Positions 42,102 through 54,971 of a DNA stretch of 64,000 bases are shown here, in pieces. The notes under the pieces are model-generated. The model saw nothing but the letters and a program-made list of their open reading frames with translations. It did not search any database and was not told the origin of the DNA. The DNA comes from Sesamum alatum (Eukaryota; Streptophyta; Magnoliopsida; Lamiales; Pedaliaceae). The first letter of the stretch is position 1, and every line of letters starts with the position of its first letter. The stretch lies in assembly GCA_034509735.1 (NCBI GenBank), contig JACGWO010000002.1:21871636-21935635 (forward strand), written 5' to 3'. Made by a program: the position numbers and the translations under genes.

Positions 42102-44345
42102 TGAAAGAAATATGTGGATCGGCCCGGGAGATTAACGCGAATAGCGGAAGCGCGAAATAGTGCGTAATAAAAAATTACAAAGCATAATTAAAACGAATTT
42201 AAATTATGCATAACATACATAAACGAATCAAGGGGTATGCCCTTGATTCTCCCGGGCGTTCGGTGTATCTCATGTTCAATAAAACACAACATGGAGGCCA
42301 TAGAATTGAAATCGAAAAAACGAAATTAAAGAACCTACCCGGTTGTAGTTTTGTCTTCGTTTCGGCTACATGCATTGTTCCCCGTTTTGCACCAAGATCT
42401 CAAAGAAGAGACCCTCTAAATCATCTCACTCGCTCCACCGGAAAGCAAACAACCCTTGTGCTAGCAAGAAATTATTTTGGGGAGAAGAGACATCGATACA
42501 CGCTATGAATTAACGCAATCAATGTCTCTTATGTTCTTAACTTGAATAAATCAAGAAGAACAAAGTAGTATTCTTGGAGATTAAGGAAAGGGGATGGAGG
42601 AAAATTTGAGAGGGAATTGAGAGATGAGAGTCGTAGAGAATACTAAGTGTGAGTGTGTGTTTTTTTGAGTATTTATAGAAGATGGAATTTCCTATTCCTT
42701 CTCAAACTCTTCCAAAGAGACACACTTTGACTAGGATTTTGACCTAGTCAAATCCTAGTCAAATTAGGCTTTGATTAAGTCAAATTAATCATGGCCCTTC
42801 ATCTCATCATTCTCTAGATCAAATCTTGTCCATCCATTTTGATGGGCTTTATGGAATGGCCTATTTAATTCTAAATTAAATATTCCCATGGACTTTATAT
42901 TAAATCATATTTAATATACTAAGCCCATTAATTAATTAATGGAAAGGACTTATTTAATTCTAAATTAAATAGTCCCATGGACTTTATATTAAATCCAATT
43001 TAATATACCAAGCCCATTAATTAATTCCATAGAATGGGATTATTTAATTCTAAATTAAATAGTCCCATGGACTTTATATTAAATCCTATTTAATATACTA
43101 AGCCCACTAATTAATTAATTCACCCTTTTAATCTAATTGAAAGGAAAGCCCATGCTTTATAAAATTCATAAATCTAATTTATGAACTCAAGCACGATTAT
43201 CCCAAATAATCTATCGAGGCTTGAATCTCCAAGAAGTATAATTTAATTCCATTAAATTAAACCTTCTCCCGGAATTAATTCCAAATTAATTCCCTTTCAT
43301 TTGGTGCAGCGGGTGTGACTCTTTAGGTTCACCTTTCAGCTAGACTTGGACCTACTTTTTGTTATTTCATAACCAAAGTAGTCCGTTACCATGGGTGGCC
43401 ATCTAGCAACGGTCCATGGCACTAGAGACTAGGTGAATTTATGGTGTGAACATTTAGGCTCCGCGTTATACGCAGGTGCGGTCCTACCGACGCTCGATAC
43501 ATACGGGTACGGTCCTACTGTCGCCTGTCTCCCGGCCTTTAGTCTAGGGGTCGGTTCCCATCCTTGACTAGGCAACTATGCATAATGCTCGAGATAGGTT
43601 TAACTCGACGTAGGAAATCCTTTCCCACTACATCAAGTGCTATGGCCATAGACTTTGTGAGTCTAAACCATCTCCGAGCGCATAGGAGATCTTGCTGTCA
43701 TATCCTTTGACAGGGGACAGATCCTATCTTGGAATTCACCGTTCTTACATACTCCGCCTGCACTGGACGAGGCTTATGATGACCATGTAATATAATCGGT
43801 CAAATTTCACCAGATCCAAGATACAACCTTAGTATGTAGGGGACTGCCGTGATCCTCAAGTCCGAGGACTAATCCCGTACTATCGGAACCAGGAATACGA
43901 GTCATACCGACCAAGCCCGAGTAGCTTCCATATGACGATTCCCGCGAGTCACCTCAGCCGGCCGCTCCCCAGCAGGCCGACCCACTAACACTGCTTAGAC
44001 GATCCTCGTCACCCGTCGATGAAACACGACAGCAGATGCTTAGTGCAAGTCTCAAATGGATTCTCGATGCCCTGTCTCGAGATTCCTTTGATTTGGAGTA
44101 TTTCAGACTGATTCGGCAAAACTGATTTCATGAACCTACCTCCAAGCGTAGTTCCAATTTCCCGAAATGTCATTTCAGTCTGTGGGTGTTTGTTGTGACA
44201 TCGTAACGATGCAAGCAGTAAGTACAACAAACTCATGCCTATGAATCCTTACTACATTCATTAACATAATATTACTTGTTCACAGATTGACGAATGGTTC
44301 TCAGAATAGCCAATACCATTGACTTTCTGGTCACCTATTCTAACA
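42102..44345 (-). mobile_element. Element D 5' LTR (delta)
   Basis: 2244 bp with TG...CA borders, same order as the 3' LTR. U5 structure: hairpin 42225-42249 (10-bp stem), CCCGGG pairing 42123-42131 with 42248-42256, and TACACCGAAC/GTTCGGTGTA across the PBS (42076-42085 with 42258-42267). Confidence 0.92.
42670..42785 (-). promoter_or_regulatory. Delta LTR promoter: TTGAC array and TATA-like box
   Basis: Five TTGAC cores at 42725-42785 followed on the minus strand by CTATAAATA (about 42670-42679). Same order as in beta LTRs although the surrounding sequence differs. Confidence 0.55.
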
Positions 44346-44350
44346 AGCTG

Positions 44351-44954
44351 CACTAGACATGGCTTATGACTACTCAAGAGTATTTTGGCAATCTCTCACC
44401 ATATCTAAGATACAGACCTGATGTACAGGTAAACTCAGTAGTTCCTCAAGTCAAAGGACTTGACCTGTACCGTTGGAACCGGGAATACACGTCGTACCTT
44501 GCTGACCATACTCAAGGTCCTCCGTAAGACGGTTCCCGCGAGTCACCTCAGTCAGCTGCTTCCTAGCATGCTAACCCACTAACACTGCTTAGACAACCTT
44601 CGTCCCCCGTCGATGAAATACGACAGCAGATGCTTAGTGCAAGTCTCAAGGGGAATCTCGGTACCCATTTTCGAGATTCCTTGACTAGGAGATTTTCGGA
44701 CTGATTCTGTAAGACTGATTTCATGGAACTACCTCCAAGCGTAGTCCCGGTCCCCGAAATCGATTCTCAGTCCGTGGGCTTTGTTTGCGTAGTGAACAGA
44801 TATGTAATAGCAGATATAAGTGAACGTAAACAAAGTGTTGCCATATGAATTTTCACTTCTTTATTCATAAATGATTTATCAAACACCTAAAATTGTCTAG
44901 ACATAGGTTACATATTCCCGCCAAAATTGGCTTACATGGTCACCTGTTCTAACA
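44351..44954 (-). mobile_element. Element C beta LTR, part 3 of 3
   Basis: After element D the minus-strand C LTR resumes (CACTAGACATGGCTTATGAC) and ends TTCTAACA at 44954. The adjacent bases GCAAC belong to the gag of element I, the insertion site; the matching left duplication is gone with C's other end. Confidence 0.9.
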
Positions 44955-46522
44955 GCAACGACCAAGAAGTCCACGCCTTCGGTATTGTTTGGAGGTGCTT
45001 CAACTTCTAAAACGGAAGGCAAGGGTCCCGAACGTTAGAAAAGGAAGAAAGGGAAGGGAAAAAGCCGTCAAAGCAGCTACGAACACTAAAAGTGTTCCCA
45101 TTGCCAAAGAGGGGAAAGATAAAGGAAAGGGAAAGGTTGTCTCCAAGCAACAGTCAAAGGCATATGACATATGTATCAATTGCCGTGAGAAAGGGCATTG
45201 GAAGAGGGAGTGCCCCAAGCTCCTCTCAAACCAAGGTATTTTTGTGATTGAGGTTAATATGGTCACTAATTCTGCCTCTTGGGTATTAGATACCGGCTGT
45301 GGAGCTCACATTTGCAATGATTTGCAGGTGCTAAAAAGAAGCAGAAAACTAGGTAGCGGGGGTATGATCCTGAAGCTTGGGAATGGCAAGGCCATCTCGG
45401 CAGAAGCAGTAGGATCCGCCACTCTAGTAGTTAGTGATAGTATTAGCATAGAATTAGAGCAAGTTTATTTTGTACCTAGTATGATTAAAAACATCATTTC
45501 CATTCCATTGTTAGACAATAGTGGTTATGAGTTTATCTTCAATAAAAATTGCTTTTATTTGATGAGGTGTGGAATTGCTCATCTACTTGGTACACTAAAT
45601 AACGGGCTCTATATCTTGCAACAAACGAACTTTGTTCTTAACGCTCAACACAAACGTAAAATAGATAATAACGGGAATGCAAGACTGTGGCACGCTAGGC
45701 TAGGTCACATATCCCAAGATAGGATGAAAAGATTGGTAGACTCAAAGAACCTAGAGGTAGGGGACTTGAGTGAGTTACCAACTTGTGAATCTTGTCTAAG
45801 ATGGAAAATGACCAAGAAGCCCTTTGTAGGACAAAGCAGGCTTGCCACAGGTCTGTTGGACTTGGTCCATACAGACGTATGTGGACCACTAAGGACGCAG
45901 GCCCGAGGTGGGTTCTCCTACTTCATAACCTTTACCGATGATCATTCACGGTATGATTATGTTTACCTAATGAGGTACAAGTCTTAAGCTCTTGAGAGGT
46001 TTAAAGAATTCAGACTTGAAGTAGAGAACCAGACCAACTGCAAAATTAAAGTCCTACTATCAGACCGAGGCGATGAATACCTTAGTACCGAGTTCCTTAA
46101 TTATCTAAAAGAAAATGGTATAATTTCAGAATGGACACCTCCCGGGACACCACAATTAAATGGTGTCTCTGAAAGGAGGAATCGAACCCTGTTGGACATG
46201 GTTCGATCCATGATGAGTTTTACCAAATTGCCCTTGTCCTTTTGGGGCTACGCATTGGAAACGGCGGCCAAGTTGCTAAATTTGGCGCCAACCAGTGTAT
46301 TGACCCAAACGCCATACGAGATATGGCACGGCAAGCCTGCGTCCTACAACTACTTGAAAGTGTGGGGTAGCCCCGCATACGTCAAAAGGTTAGTGGGAGA
46401 TAAGCTAGAATCCAGGTCTAGCTTATGTAGGTTCGTTAGATACCCTAAAGAAACTGCGGGTTATTACTTTTATGACCCCTTGGAACAAAAGGTGTTTGTT
46501 TCAAGAAATGCAGTGTTCTTGG
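44955..46522 (+). pseudogene. Element I gag-pol (beta), 5'-truncated
   Basis: The sequence begins inside the Lys-rich end of Gag at the C insertion point. After an early frameshift a frame runs from about 45060 to 45987 with zinc knuckle CINCREKGHWKREC, protease DTGCGAHIC, HARLGHIS and the integrase start. It stops at 45985-45987 (GAA to TAA) and continues in the same frame through the integrase core to 46522, where solo LTR K interrupts it. It matches B closely but lacks B's 265-bp foreign segment, so it shows the ancestral arrangement. Confidence 0.9.
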
Positions 46523-48727
46523 TGAAGGACAAGCGGATCCGCCCGGGAGCGCGAGCGGAAGCGAGAAAAGCGAGAAATTACGTAAATTTAAATCAAATTC
46601 AAAATACGCGAATCCCAAGGGGTGTACCCTTGGGTGCTCAACCGGGCGTTCGATGTAGGATGTGTAAATATTAAAACATATATTTAAACACATAGGCATA
46701 GATATACAAATGAAATCAATCAAAGCGTAATAAACCGTTACCTTTGATTGTTTAGCGTATGCTCCCAGCTACTAGCGTTGTTCCTTCTCCGGAATGCTCA
46801 CGAAATCCAAACGTATGGATTCTCCAAAGGTGATCCACACCACACCGGAAGAAACACACGTTCTTCTTGCTAGAAAAGAACGGGTTTAGGAAGGAATCAG
46901 TTTAAGAGAAAAACACTATGAATTAGTGTTCTCTTAAACTTACTTTGTTCTTCTTCTTGATTCAAAATCAAGTGAAGAACACAAGTGTAAGAGAGGGAGG
47001 GAGCACGAAATTTTGAGAGAGAGGAGAGGATTTTTGTCTTCTCTGTTTCCTAGAAAAAGATGAATAATGAATCACTAATGCTAGGTGTTGTATATTTTAA
47101 TATATATACATAATTAATGTGATTATTGGAATGTGTCTAGGTTCATCCAAGGATGTCTAGATTCATTCCAATCAATCACCATCAATTCTTCAATCAAGCC
47201 TACCAAAATTTATGGTATGATCAAATCATACCAAAAGGGAAGAGCTTGATTGGAGTTGATTTGTCTCTTTCCAAAAGAGACAAGTCAACATACCACCTAG
47301 CATGAAACATGGAGCATGTCGGCCATTTTTAATTAAGGGAAGAAGTCCAACTTCTTCCTATTCCAAATTAGGAATTATTTCTCCTCTCGGGTATAATTTA
47401 ACGGACCGGGTTTTATCGTAATCCAATTACGACGAACCCAATATTAAATCCAATTTAATGTCCACTTAAATTATTCCCGTTGATCTTTTAATCCAATTAA
47501 AAGATCCAACGTCTCAACATCTCAACTTTTCATATTTAATCGAAAATTCAATTTACCGATTAAATGAAAGCCCGATACAATATCGGCCCATCCATCCAAT
47601 GGACTTTCCCTTAAGTAATCCAATTACTTATTTTATCCTCCGAGATTGACTCCAAGTCGATCTCTCAACCTCCTCGGTGATTTGTGTGTGACCCTTTAGG
47701 TTCACCCTCAGCTAGACTTGGGCCCGTGTCCCACAAGGGCCCGTTACCATGGGTGGCCGTCTAGCAACGGTCCATGGCACTAGAGACTAGGTAAATTGGC
47801 GTGAACATTTAGGCGCCGATTCCGTACGGGTACGATCCTTCCGTCTACCGTCTCCCGGCCTTAGTCTAGGGTATGGAATTGGGCGTCGGTTCCCATCCTT
47901 GACTAGGCATCTATGCTTAATACTCGAGACCACGTATGCTTCATTGCGTTGACACAGGAAACCATTCCCTGTTCGACCAACCACTGTGGCCACAGCTTCA
48001 AACAGCATGAACGTGTCTCCGAGTGCATAGGAGATACCTCTGTCACATACTGACAGGGGACGGATCCTCTTCTTGGAATCCACCGTCCTCGCTACACATT
48101 CTGACTGCACTGGACAAGGCTTATGATAATCATCTTACAGAATGATTACCTCTCGCCAGATCCAAGATACAGCCTTCCTATGCACGCGACTGCCATGATC
48201 CCTCAAGTCTGAGGATTACTCCCGTACTATCGGAACCGGGGAAAACCAATCATACCGACCAAGCCTCCAAGGCTTCCGTATGATGATCCCCACGAGTCAG
48301 TCCAGTCGGCTCGACCCCAGTCGACCAACCCATCAAGATCGTGTAGGCATCCCACGCCTGTCGCCGATGAAACACGACACTCATCCAATGAACACGACTC
48401 TTGACGCAAGTCTCAATAGGACTCTCGATGCCTTGTCTCGAGGTCCTCAACTTGGAACGTTTCAGACCCAACTCTTAATCAGTTGGTTTCATGACCACCA
48501 TCCAATGCGTGGCCCAACTACATGAGTTGTTATCCATGATTTGTGGGCTTTGTTGTGATATAAGTTAAACGCCGTTTTAACAAATGTAAAGTGAGCACAA
48601 CAAAGTAGGTACCAATAGTGACGAACACTCACTTTATTCATCACATAATAATATTACATTCACATCAAGTTGTCGGATAGGTTACAAATTGCCAAACCTA
48701 TTGGCTTTCTGGTCACCTATTCCAACA
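46523..48727 (-). mobile_element. Solo LTR K (alpha family)
   Basis: A single alpha LTR of 2205 bp in minus orientation with a perfect target duplication CTTGG (46518-46522 and 48728-48732). The reading frame of element I resumes on the right. A small deletion near 47310 distinguishes it from E. U5 hairpin 46614-46634. Confidence 0.95.
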
Positions 48728-48825
48728 CTTGGAGCAAGGCTTCCCAGAGGATATCCAACCTGATGAACTGATCCTTGAGGAATCAAGTGATGGAATCCAG
48801 TCATCAGAGGTAGCCGTGGAATCCT
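48728..48825 (+). pseudogene. Element I integrase-tail remnant
   Basis: After the K duplication, codons equivalent to LEQGFPEDIQPDELILEESS continue for about 98 bp, then stop at the alpha LTR of J. The rest of I is not in the window. Confidence 0.88.
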
Positions 48826-50454
48826 TGTTGGAATAGGTGACCAGAAAGCCAATAGGTTTGGCAATTTGTAACCTATTCGACAACTTGATGTAGATGTAAT
48901 ATTATTATGTGATGAATAAAATGAGTATTTATCACTTCTGGTGCTTACTTTGTTGCACTCATTTCACATTTGTTAAGACGGTGTTTAACTTATATCGCAA
49001 CAAAGCCCACAGACCATGGATAACAACTCGTGCAGTTGGGCCACGCATTGGATGGTGGTCATGAAACCAACTGATTAAGAGTTGGGTCTAAAACGTTCCA
49101 AGTCGAGGACCTCGAGACAGGGCATCGAGAGTCCTATTGAGACTTGCGTCAAGAGTCGTGTTCATTCGATGAATGTCGTGTTTCATCGGCGACAGGCGTG
49201 GGATGCCTACACGATCTTGATGGGTTGGTCGACTGGGGTCAAGCTAACTGGACTGACTCGCGGGGATCATCATATGGAAGCCTTGGAGGCTTGGTCGGTA
49301 TGATTGGTTTTCCCCGGTTCCGATAGTACGGGAGTAATCCTCAGACTTGAGGGATCATGGCAGCGGCGTGCACATGACTGTTGTATCTTGAATCTGGCGA
49401 GAGGTAATCATTCTATAAGATGATTATCATAAGCCTTGTCCAGTGCAGTCGGAATATGTAGCGAGAACGGTGGATTCGAAGAAGAGGATCCGTCCCCTGT
49501 CAGTATGTGACAGAGGTATCTCCTGTGCACTCGGAGACACGTTCATGCTGTTTAAAGCTGTGGCCACAATGGTTGGTCGAACAGGGAATGGTTTCCTGTG
49601 TCGATGCAATGAAGCATACGTGGTCTCGAGTATTAAGCATAGATGCCTAATCAAGGATGGGAACCGACGCCCAATTCTATACCCTAGACTAAGGCCGGGA
49701 GACGGTAGATGGAAGGATCGTACCCGTACGGAATCGGCGCCTAAATATTCACGCCAATTCACCTTGTCTCTAGCGCCATGTTAGATTCATCGTAATTGGA
49801 TTACGATAAAACCCGGTCCGTTAAATTATACCCGAGAGGAGAAATAATTCCTATTTTGGAATAGGAAGAAGTTGGACTTCTTCCCTTAATTAAACATGGC
49901 CGACATGCTCCCTTGGAGGAAGCAAAATCAGCCATGTTTCATGCTAGGTGGTATGTTGACTTATCTCTTTTGGAAAGAGACAAATCAACTCCAATCAAGC
50001 TCTTCCCTTTTGGTATGATTTGATCATACCATAAATTTTGATAGGCTTGAGTGAAGAATTGATGGTGATTGATTGGAATGAATCTAGACATCCTTGGATG
50101 AACCTAGACACATTCCAATAATCACATTAATTATGTATATATATTAGAATATACAACACCAAGCATAAGTGATTCATTATTCATCTTTTTCTAGGAAAAA
50201 GAGAAAACAAAATCCCTCTCCTCTCTCTCAACTCTCGGCCCTCTCTCGCTCTCTCACACTTGTGTTCTTCACTTGATTTTGAATCAAGAAGAAGAACAAA
50301 GTATGTTTAAGAGAGCACTAATTCATATTGTTTTTCTCTTAAATCGATTCCTTCTTAAACCCGTTCTTTTCTAGCAAGAAGAACATGTGTTTCTTCCGGT
50401 GTGGTGTGGAATACCTTTGGAGAATCCATTCGTTTGGATTTCGTGAGCATTCCG
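48826..50454 (+). mobile_element. Element J 5' LTR (alpha), internally deleted
   Basis: Starts TGTTGGAATAGG at 48826 inside element I (flank ATCCT). At about 49783 the LTR jumps over the segment holding CATGGACCGTTGC and the start of the AT-rich part. At 50454 it jumps from GAGCATTCCGG into leader, losing U5 and the PBS. J therefore cannot be primed from this end. Confidence 0.88.
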
Positions 50455-51637
50455 GAATATCACTTGGGTATTTGGAATATCCATTTGTTATTTATGCATG
50501 ATTATTTGGAATAATTGTGTTATGTGAGTTGATGGAATCAACATGGGATGATCACAAGAGCCCTAGACCTTATGTATGGATGAATGTATGATTATTTATT
50601 TTCTGTTGGGTGGGGCCTGCGTGCCTCTTGTGTTTGGGACTATCATCTCCCGTATTATCAGCCTCATGATGTTAAGGCTTGTTTTCTTTATTACCAATGT
50701 ATTACTTTCAGTTGTAATGAGAGTAGATAGGATTGGTGAGGTTTTAATTTTAACAAGCATTTGGAGTCGGAGACCCCAAGGAGAAGCATCAAGGCGTGAA
50801 ACAAGAAGCACTTCAAGGCGCATTGGAATGAGAATGGGTTTATAATTAATGTAATAATTTAGGACCACCCTAGACAGACCATAGACTCACTGCGGGCTCA
50901 GTGGGTCGCATAGATTTGGCTTGTGATCATCCTAACAGGGGTATGCTATGTTTTATGCATGCGGCGTTTGTATTTATCGCTTTAAATAGTGGATATTTAT
51001 GCATGCTAAAACACCATAATGTGATGAGGTCTCGGTCACACTCAAATTCTCATTTGGTTGGACCAAATTAAATATTAGGCCCAGAACGAACTTGGATCAA
51101 AATGGTATTTTGATCTGTCCGAGCCTTCCATCCACAGCAATGTGGTGAGGAAGCTGCCACTACCCAAGTGTGGTCTCACGAGTCGTGGCACACTTGGACT
51201 AGGGGAAAGCTGCACCATTGTTGTGAACAAAAAGACTGCGCTCGCTGTTTCCATGTCTCGCGAGTCGTGGGGGGCGACAGTTTGAGGTATGATTTGGTTG
51301 ATGGGTCGGCCCTAACACTAAGTAACATGGTTCATTTGGAGTCCTCGGAACCATGCGAATATGTGAGGTTAAATATCTTGGGAATCTCATTGGATGAGAA
51401 TGATATTGGATATCTCCCACGAGGTCTTCTTCATGTGAATCGTAAAAGCGGGGCATGGAGATTACGCTTGTGGATCCCAAGCCCACTAGGAAATGGTTTC
51501 CCGAAATTCCGCAGGAGAGTGGCGGACTTTCGTATAAATAGTGGGAGGGTTAAGGACTAAAAGACCAAGTCTTCAACTTGAACAATAATATTACCATCAT
51601 CTGTTAATTTCTGCTTTACATTTTCATTAGTGTAGAT
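50455..51637 (+). other. Element J leader
   Basis: Matches M's leader from the equivalent of about 60140 onward. It contains the hairpin around CACTG-CGGGCT-CAGTG (near 50886-50909), the twin palindromes (51177-51187 exact, 51259-51269 with one change), TATAAATA (51533-51540) and the TGTAG acceptor-like site before the ATG at 51638. The GC island is deleted. Confidence 0.82.
51533..51540 (+). promoter_or_regulatory. Internal TATA box of element J leader
   Basis: TATAAATA in the context TTCGTATAAATAGTGGGAGG, about 100 bp before the Gag ATG, the same position as in B and G. Confidence 0.5.
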
Positions 51638-54600
51638 ATGTCTAAGAACCCATTAACCATGATTCTCGAAACTAACAAATTCAACGGAACGAACTACTCG
51701 GACTGGCTGAGAAACCTGAGGATTGTCCTCAGTTTCGAGAACCAAGGCTACGTCTTGGACGAGCCGCCACCGAGCGACTTACCGAAGGGGTCCACGCCTG
51801 AAGAACGTTTGACGTTCGAGAAATGACATGAGGACAATCGGAAAGTATGCAGTATCATAGTGGCTTCGATGTCTAACGACATCCAGAAGCAGTATGAGAG
51901 GCTGGACAACGTCTCCGCCATAATGCTCCGCATGAACGAGGTTTATGCGGTTCCGGATAGGCATATTAGATATGCCGCCACAAAAGCATTTTTTGGCACC
52001 AAGCTCGCTGAAGGAGCGTCTGTACAGAGTCATGGGGTCAAGATGCTCTCCCTAGTGGAGAAACTCGAGGACCTTAAAGCTGGGCTTAACAATGACACGT
52101 ACATTGACGTGATCCTCCAGTCGCTTCCTCCATCCTATGACCCATTTGTTGTAAACTACAACATGAACGGAATTGAGAAGTCTATTCATGAGTTGATCAA
52201 CATGCTGGTCCAATACGAGGCAACGACCCACAAGTCGGCGCCGGCGGTATTGATAGGAGAGGCTTCGACCTCCAAGGCAAATGGGAAGAGGGCCGGATGC
52301 TGGAAGAGGAAGAAGGGCAAAGGGAAGACGGTTGCGGCCCCTGCTCATGCTCCGGGCGTCCCTGTTGCTCCGGTTGGACCGAGCAAAGGGAAAGGGAAGG
52401 CCCGTGGTTCTCAGTAGTCCAAGGCAAATGATGTCTGCATGGATTGCCAAGGGAAAGGGCATTGGAAGAGGGAGTGCCCACAACTCCTCTCCAACCCAGG
52501 TATGTTTGTGGTTGAAGTTAATATGATTACTAATTCTGCTTCATGGGTATTGGATACCGGGTGTGGTGCTCATATCTGCAATGATTTGCAGGCACTGCAA
52601 AGAAGCAGAAGGCTAACCAAGGATGAGATGATCCTGAGGCTAGGCGATGGCAAGGCCGTTGCTGCAGAGGCCGTAGGATCACTAGAGTTAGCCATTAGTA
52701 GTCATGTTAGGATTGTACTGAACGACTGTTTCTATGTACCTAGCATGATTAAAAACATTATTTCCATCCCGGTCCTTGATAAGGACGGATATGAATTTAC
52801 CATCAATAAAAACGGTTTTTTCATTATCAAAGATGGTATTTCTCATCTGCTTGGTACATTGGTCAACGGTTTGTACATACTTCAACAGTCTAATTGGATT
52901 ATGACTGCAGAACACAAACGAAAATGTGATGATCATAATAACGCACAGATATGGAATGCGAGGTTAGGTCATATCTCTAAAGCTAGGATAAGAAGGTTGG
53001 TGGACTCAAAGAGTCTAGAAATAGACGATTTGGACAACCTACCGACCTGCGAATCCTGTCTAAAGGGCAAAATGACCAAGAGAACCCTTTGTTGGACAAA
53101 GTACACTAGCCAGTGGTTTGTTGGATTTCATCCATACAGATGTTTGTGGTCCACTAAATACTCAGGCTAGAGGTGGGTACTCGTACTTCATAACCTTTAC
53201 CGATGATCACTCACGGTATGGCTATGTTTACCTGATGAGGTACAAGTCTGAAGCCTTTGGAAGGTTTAAGGAATACAGATTTGAAGTAGAGAACCAAACC
53301 GGTCGAAAGATCAAAGCCCTTCGGTCGGACCGAGGTGGAGAGTATTTGAGTAGTTAGTTCACTGGTTATCTAAAAGAGAATGGGATTCTCTCTCAGTGGA
53401 CCCCTCCTGGAACACCGCAGCTTAATGGTGTGTCTGAAAGGAGGAATCGGACCTTGTTGGACATGGTCCGATCAATGATGAGTTTTACCGAACTCCCCCT
53501 TTCCTTCTGGGGATACGCTCTTGAGACGGCGGCCAAAGTTTTGAACTTGGCGCCATTTAAAAAGGTATCCCAGACGCCATATGAGATATGGCATGGCAAG
53601 CCTGCCTCCTACAAATACTTGAAAGTGTGGGGTTGCCCCGCATATGTCAAGAGATTAGTGGGAGATAAATTGGACTCGAGGTCTAGTTTATGCAGGTTCA
53701 TCAACTATCCAAAAGAAACTGCGGGGTGTTATTTCTATGATCCCTCTGAGCAAAAGGTTTTTTGTCTCGCGAAACGGAGTGTTATTGGAAAAAGGTTTTC
53801 CATCGGATAGTCGACGCGATGAGGTACTCTTTGAGGAATCAAGTGAGGTACCCCATGAGGCGGCAGTGACATCTGAGCCAGTGGTTCCCACTGATATTGT
53901 TCCAGTCCTCCGTAGGTCGGCCAGAGTATCCCATGCACCTGATAGCTATGGATTTCTGAGCTTGACCGGTCAGTTGGATAATGATCCAAAGACATACGGA
54001 GAAGCGATATCGGACATCGATTCGGACAAGTGGCTTGAGGCCATGAAACCCGAGATGGACTCAATGGGTACAAACAAGGTTTGGACCCTAGTAGACCCAC
54101 GCAAAGGGGTTAAACCCGTAGGGTGTAAATGGGTCTACAAACGTAAGCTTGGAGCTGACGGGGAGGTTACAACCTTCAAAGCCAGGCTTGTGGCGAAAGG
54201 TTACACTCAGCGACCCGAGGTCGATTTTGAGGAAACCTACTCGCCCGTAGCAATGGCCAAGTCCATTCGGATACTGCTTGCCATAGCAGCATGGTATGAC
54301 TATGAAATATGGCAGATGGACGTGAAAACGGCCTTCCTCAACAGTTTCGTAGAGGAAGAGATCTATATGGATTAGCCGGAAGGTTTCACAACTGTTGGAG
54401 AAGAGCAGAAGGTCTACCGTCTCCAAAGGTCCATCTATGGCCTCAAACAAGCTTCCCAAAGCTGGAACATACGTTTTGATGAAGTCATACGGGGATATGA
54501 TTTCATCAAGAATGAGTTCGATCCTTGTGTATACAAGAAGATCAGTGGGAGCTCAGTTGCGTTTCTGGTGCTTTACGTGGATGACATCTTGCTCATTGGG

Positions 54601-54971
54601 AATGATGCTAAGATGTTGGGTACCATTAAAGCTTGGTTGTCAATGCAATTCTCCATGAAGGATATGGGCGAGGAATCCTACATCCTTGGCATCAAGATCT
54701 ACTAGAATAGATCTAGAAGGACGTTAGGAATGGCCCAGTCCTCGTACATTGAGAAAGTCTTGAAGAGATTCAAGATGGAGAACTCAAAATGAGGATTCCT
54801 TCCTATGAGGCATGGAATTAAGTTATCCAAGAAGCAGTCTCCTAAGACTGATGAGGAGCTTAAAAGGATGTTGGACATCCCCTACGCTTCAGCCGTAGGC
54901 AGCATACAGCATGTTGTCCAGTGCACTAGACCTGATGTGGCTTTCTCTTTGAGCGTAACTAGCCGATATCA
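51638..54971 (+). pseudogene. Element J copia Gag-Pol, decayed
   Basis: Gag starts at 51638 (MSKNPLTMILETNKFNGTNY). In-frame stops occur at 51827 (Trp to stop), 52415 (Gln), 53355, 54373 (Gln), 54702 and 54789 (Arg), with frameshifts near 53082 and 53757. Domains in order: Gag, knuckle CQGKGHWKREC, protease DTGCGAHIC, HISKARIRRL pre-integrase, integrase core, RT (MDVKTAFLNS, YVDDILLIG). It is split in the RT-RNase H linker by solo LTR L. Several stops look like C-to-T changes at CAG or CG. It is nearest to G. Confidence 0.9.

Larger units (their letters stand above)
22302..44345 (-). mobile_element. Element D, delta Ty1/copia element with nested insertions
   Basis: Minus-strand element: 5' LTR 42102-44345, PBS 42089-42100, leader and decayed gag-pol 42101 down to 26793 (split by element A), polypurine tract 26782-26792, 3' LTR 26781-22302 (split by solo LTR E). 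Without insertions the LTRs are 2244 and about 2246 bp and differ by roughly 1-2% by eye. The flanks read AGCTG on both sides if the terminal TG of the left LTR is counted in the duplication (22299-22303 and 44346-44350), suggesting a 2-bp loss. The host is the C LTR. The interior is far more decayed than the LTRs. Confidence 0.9.
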
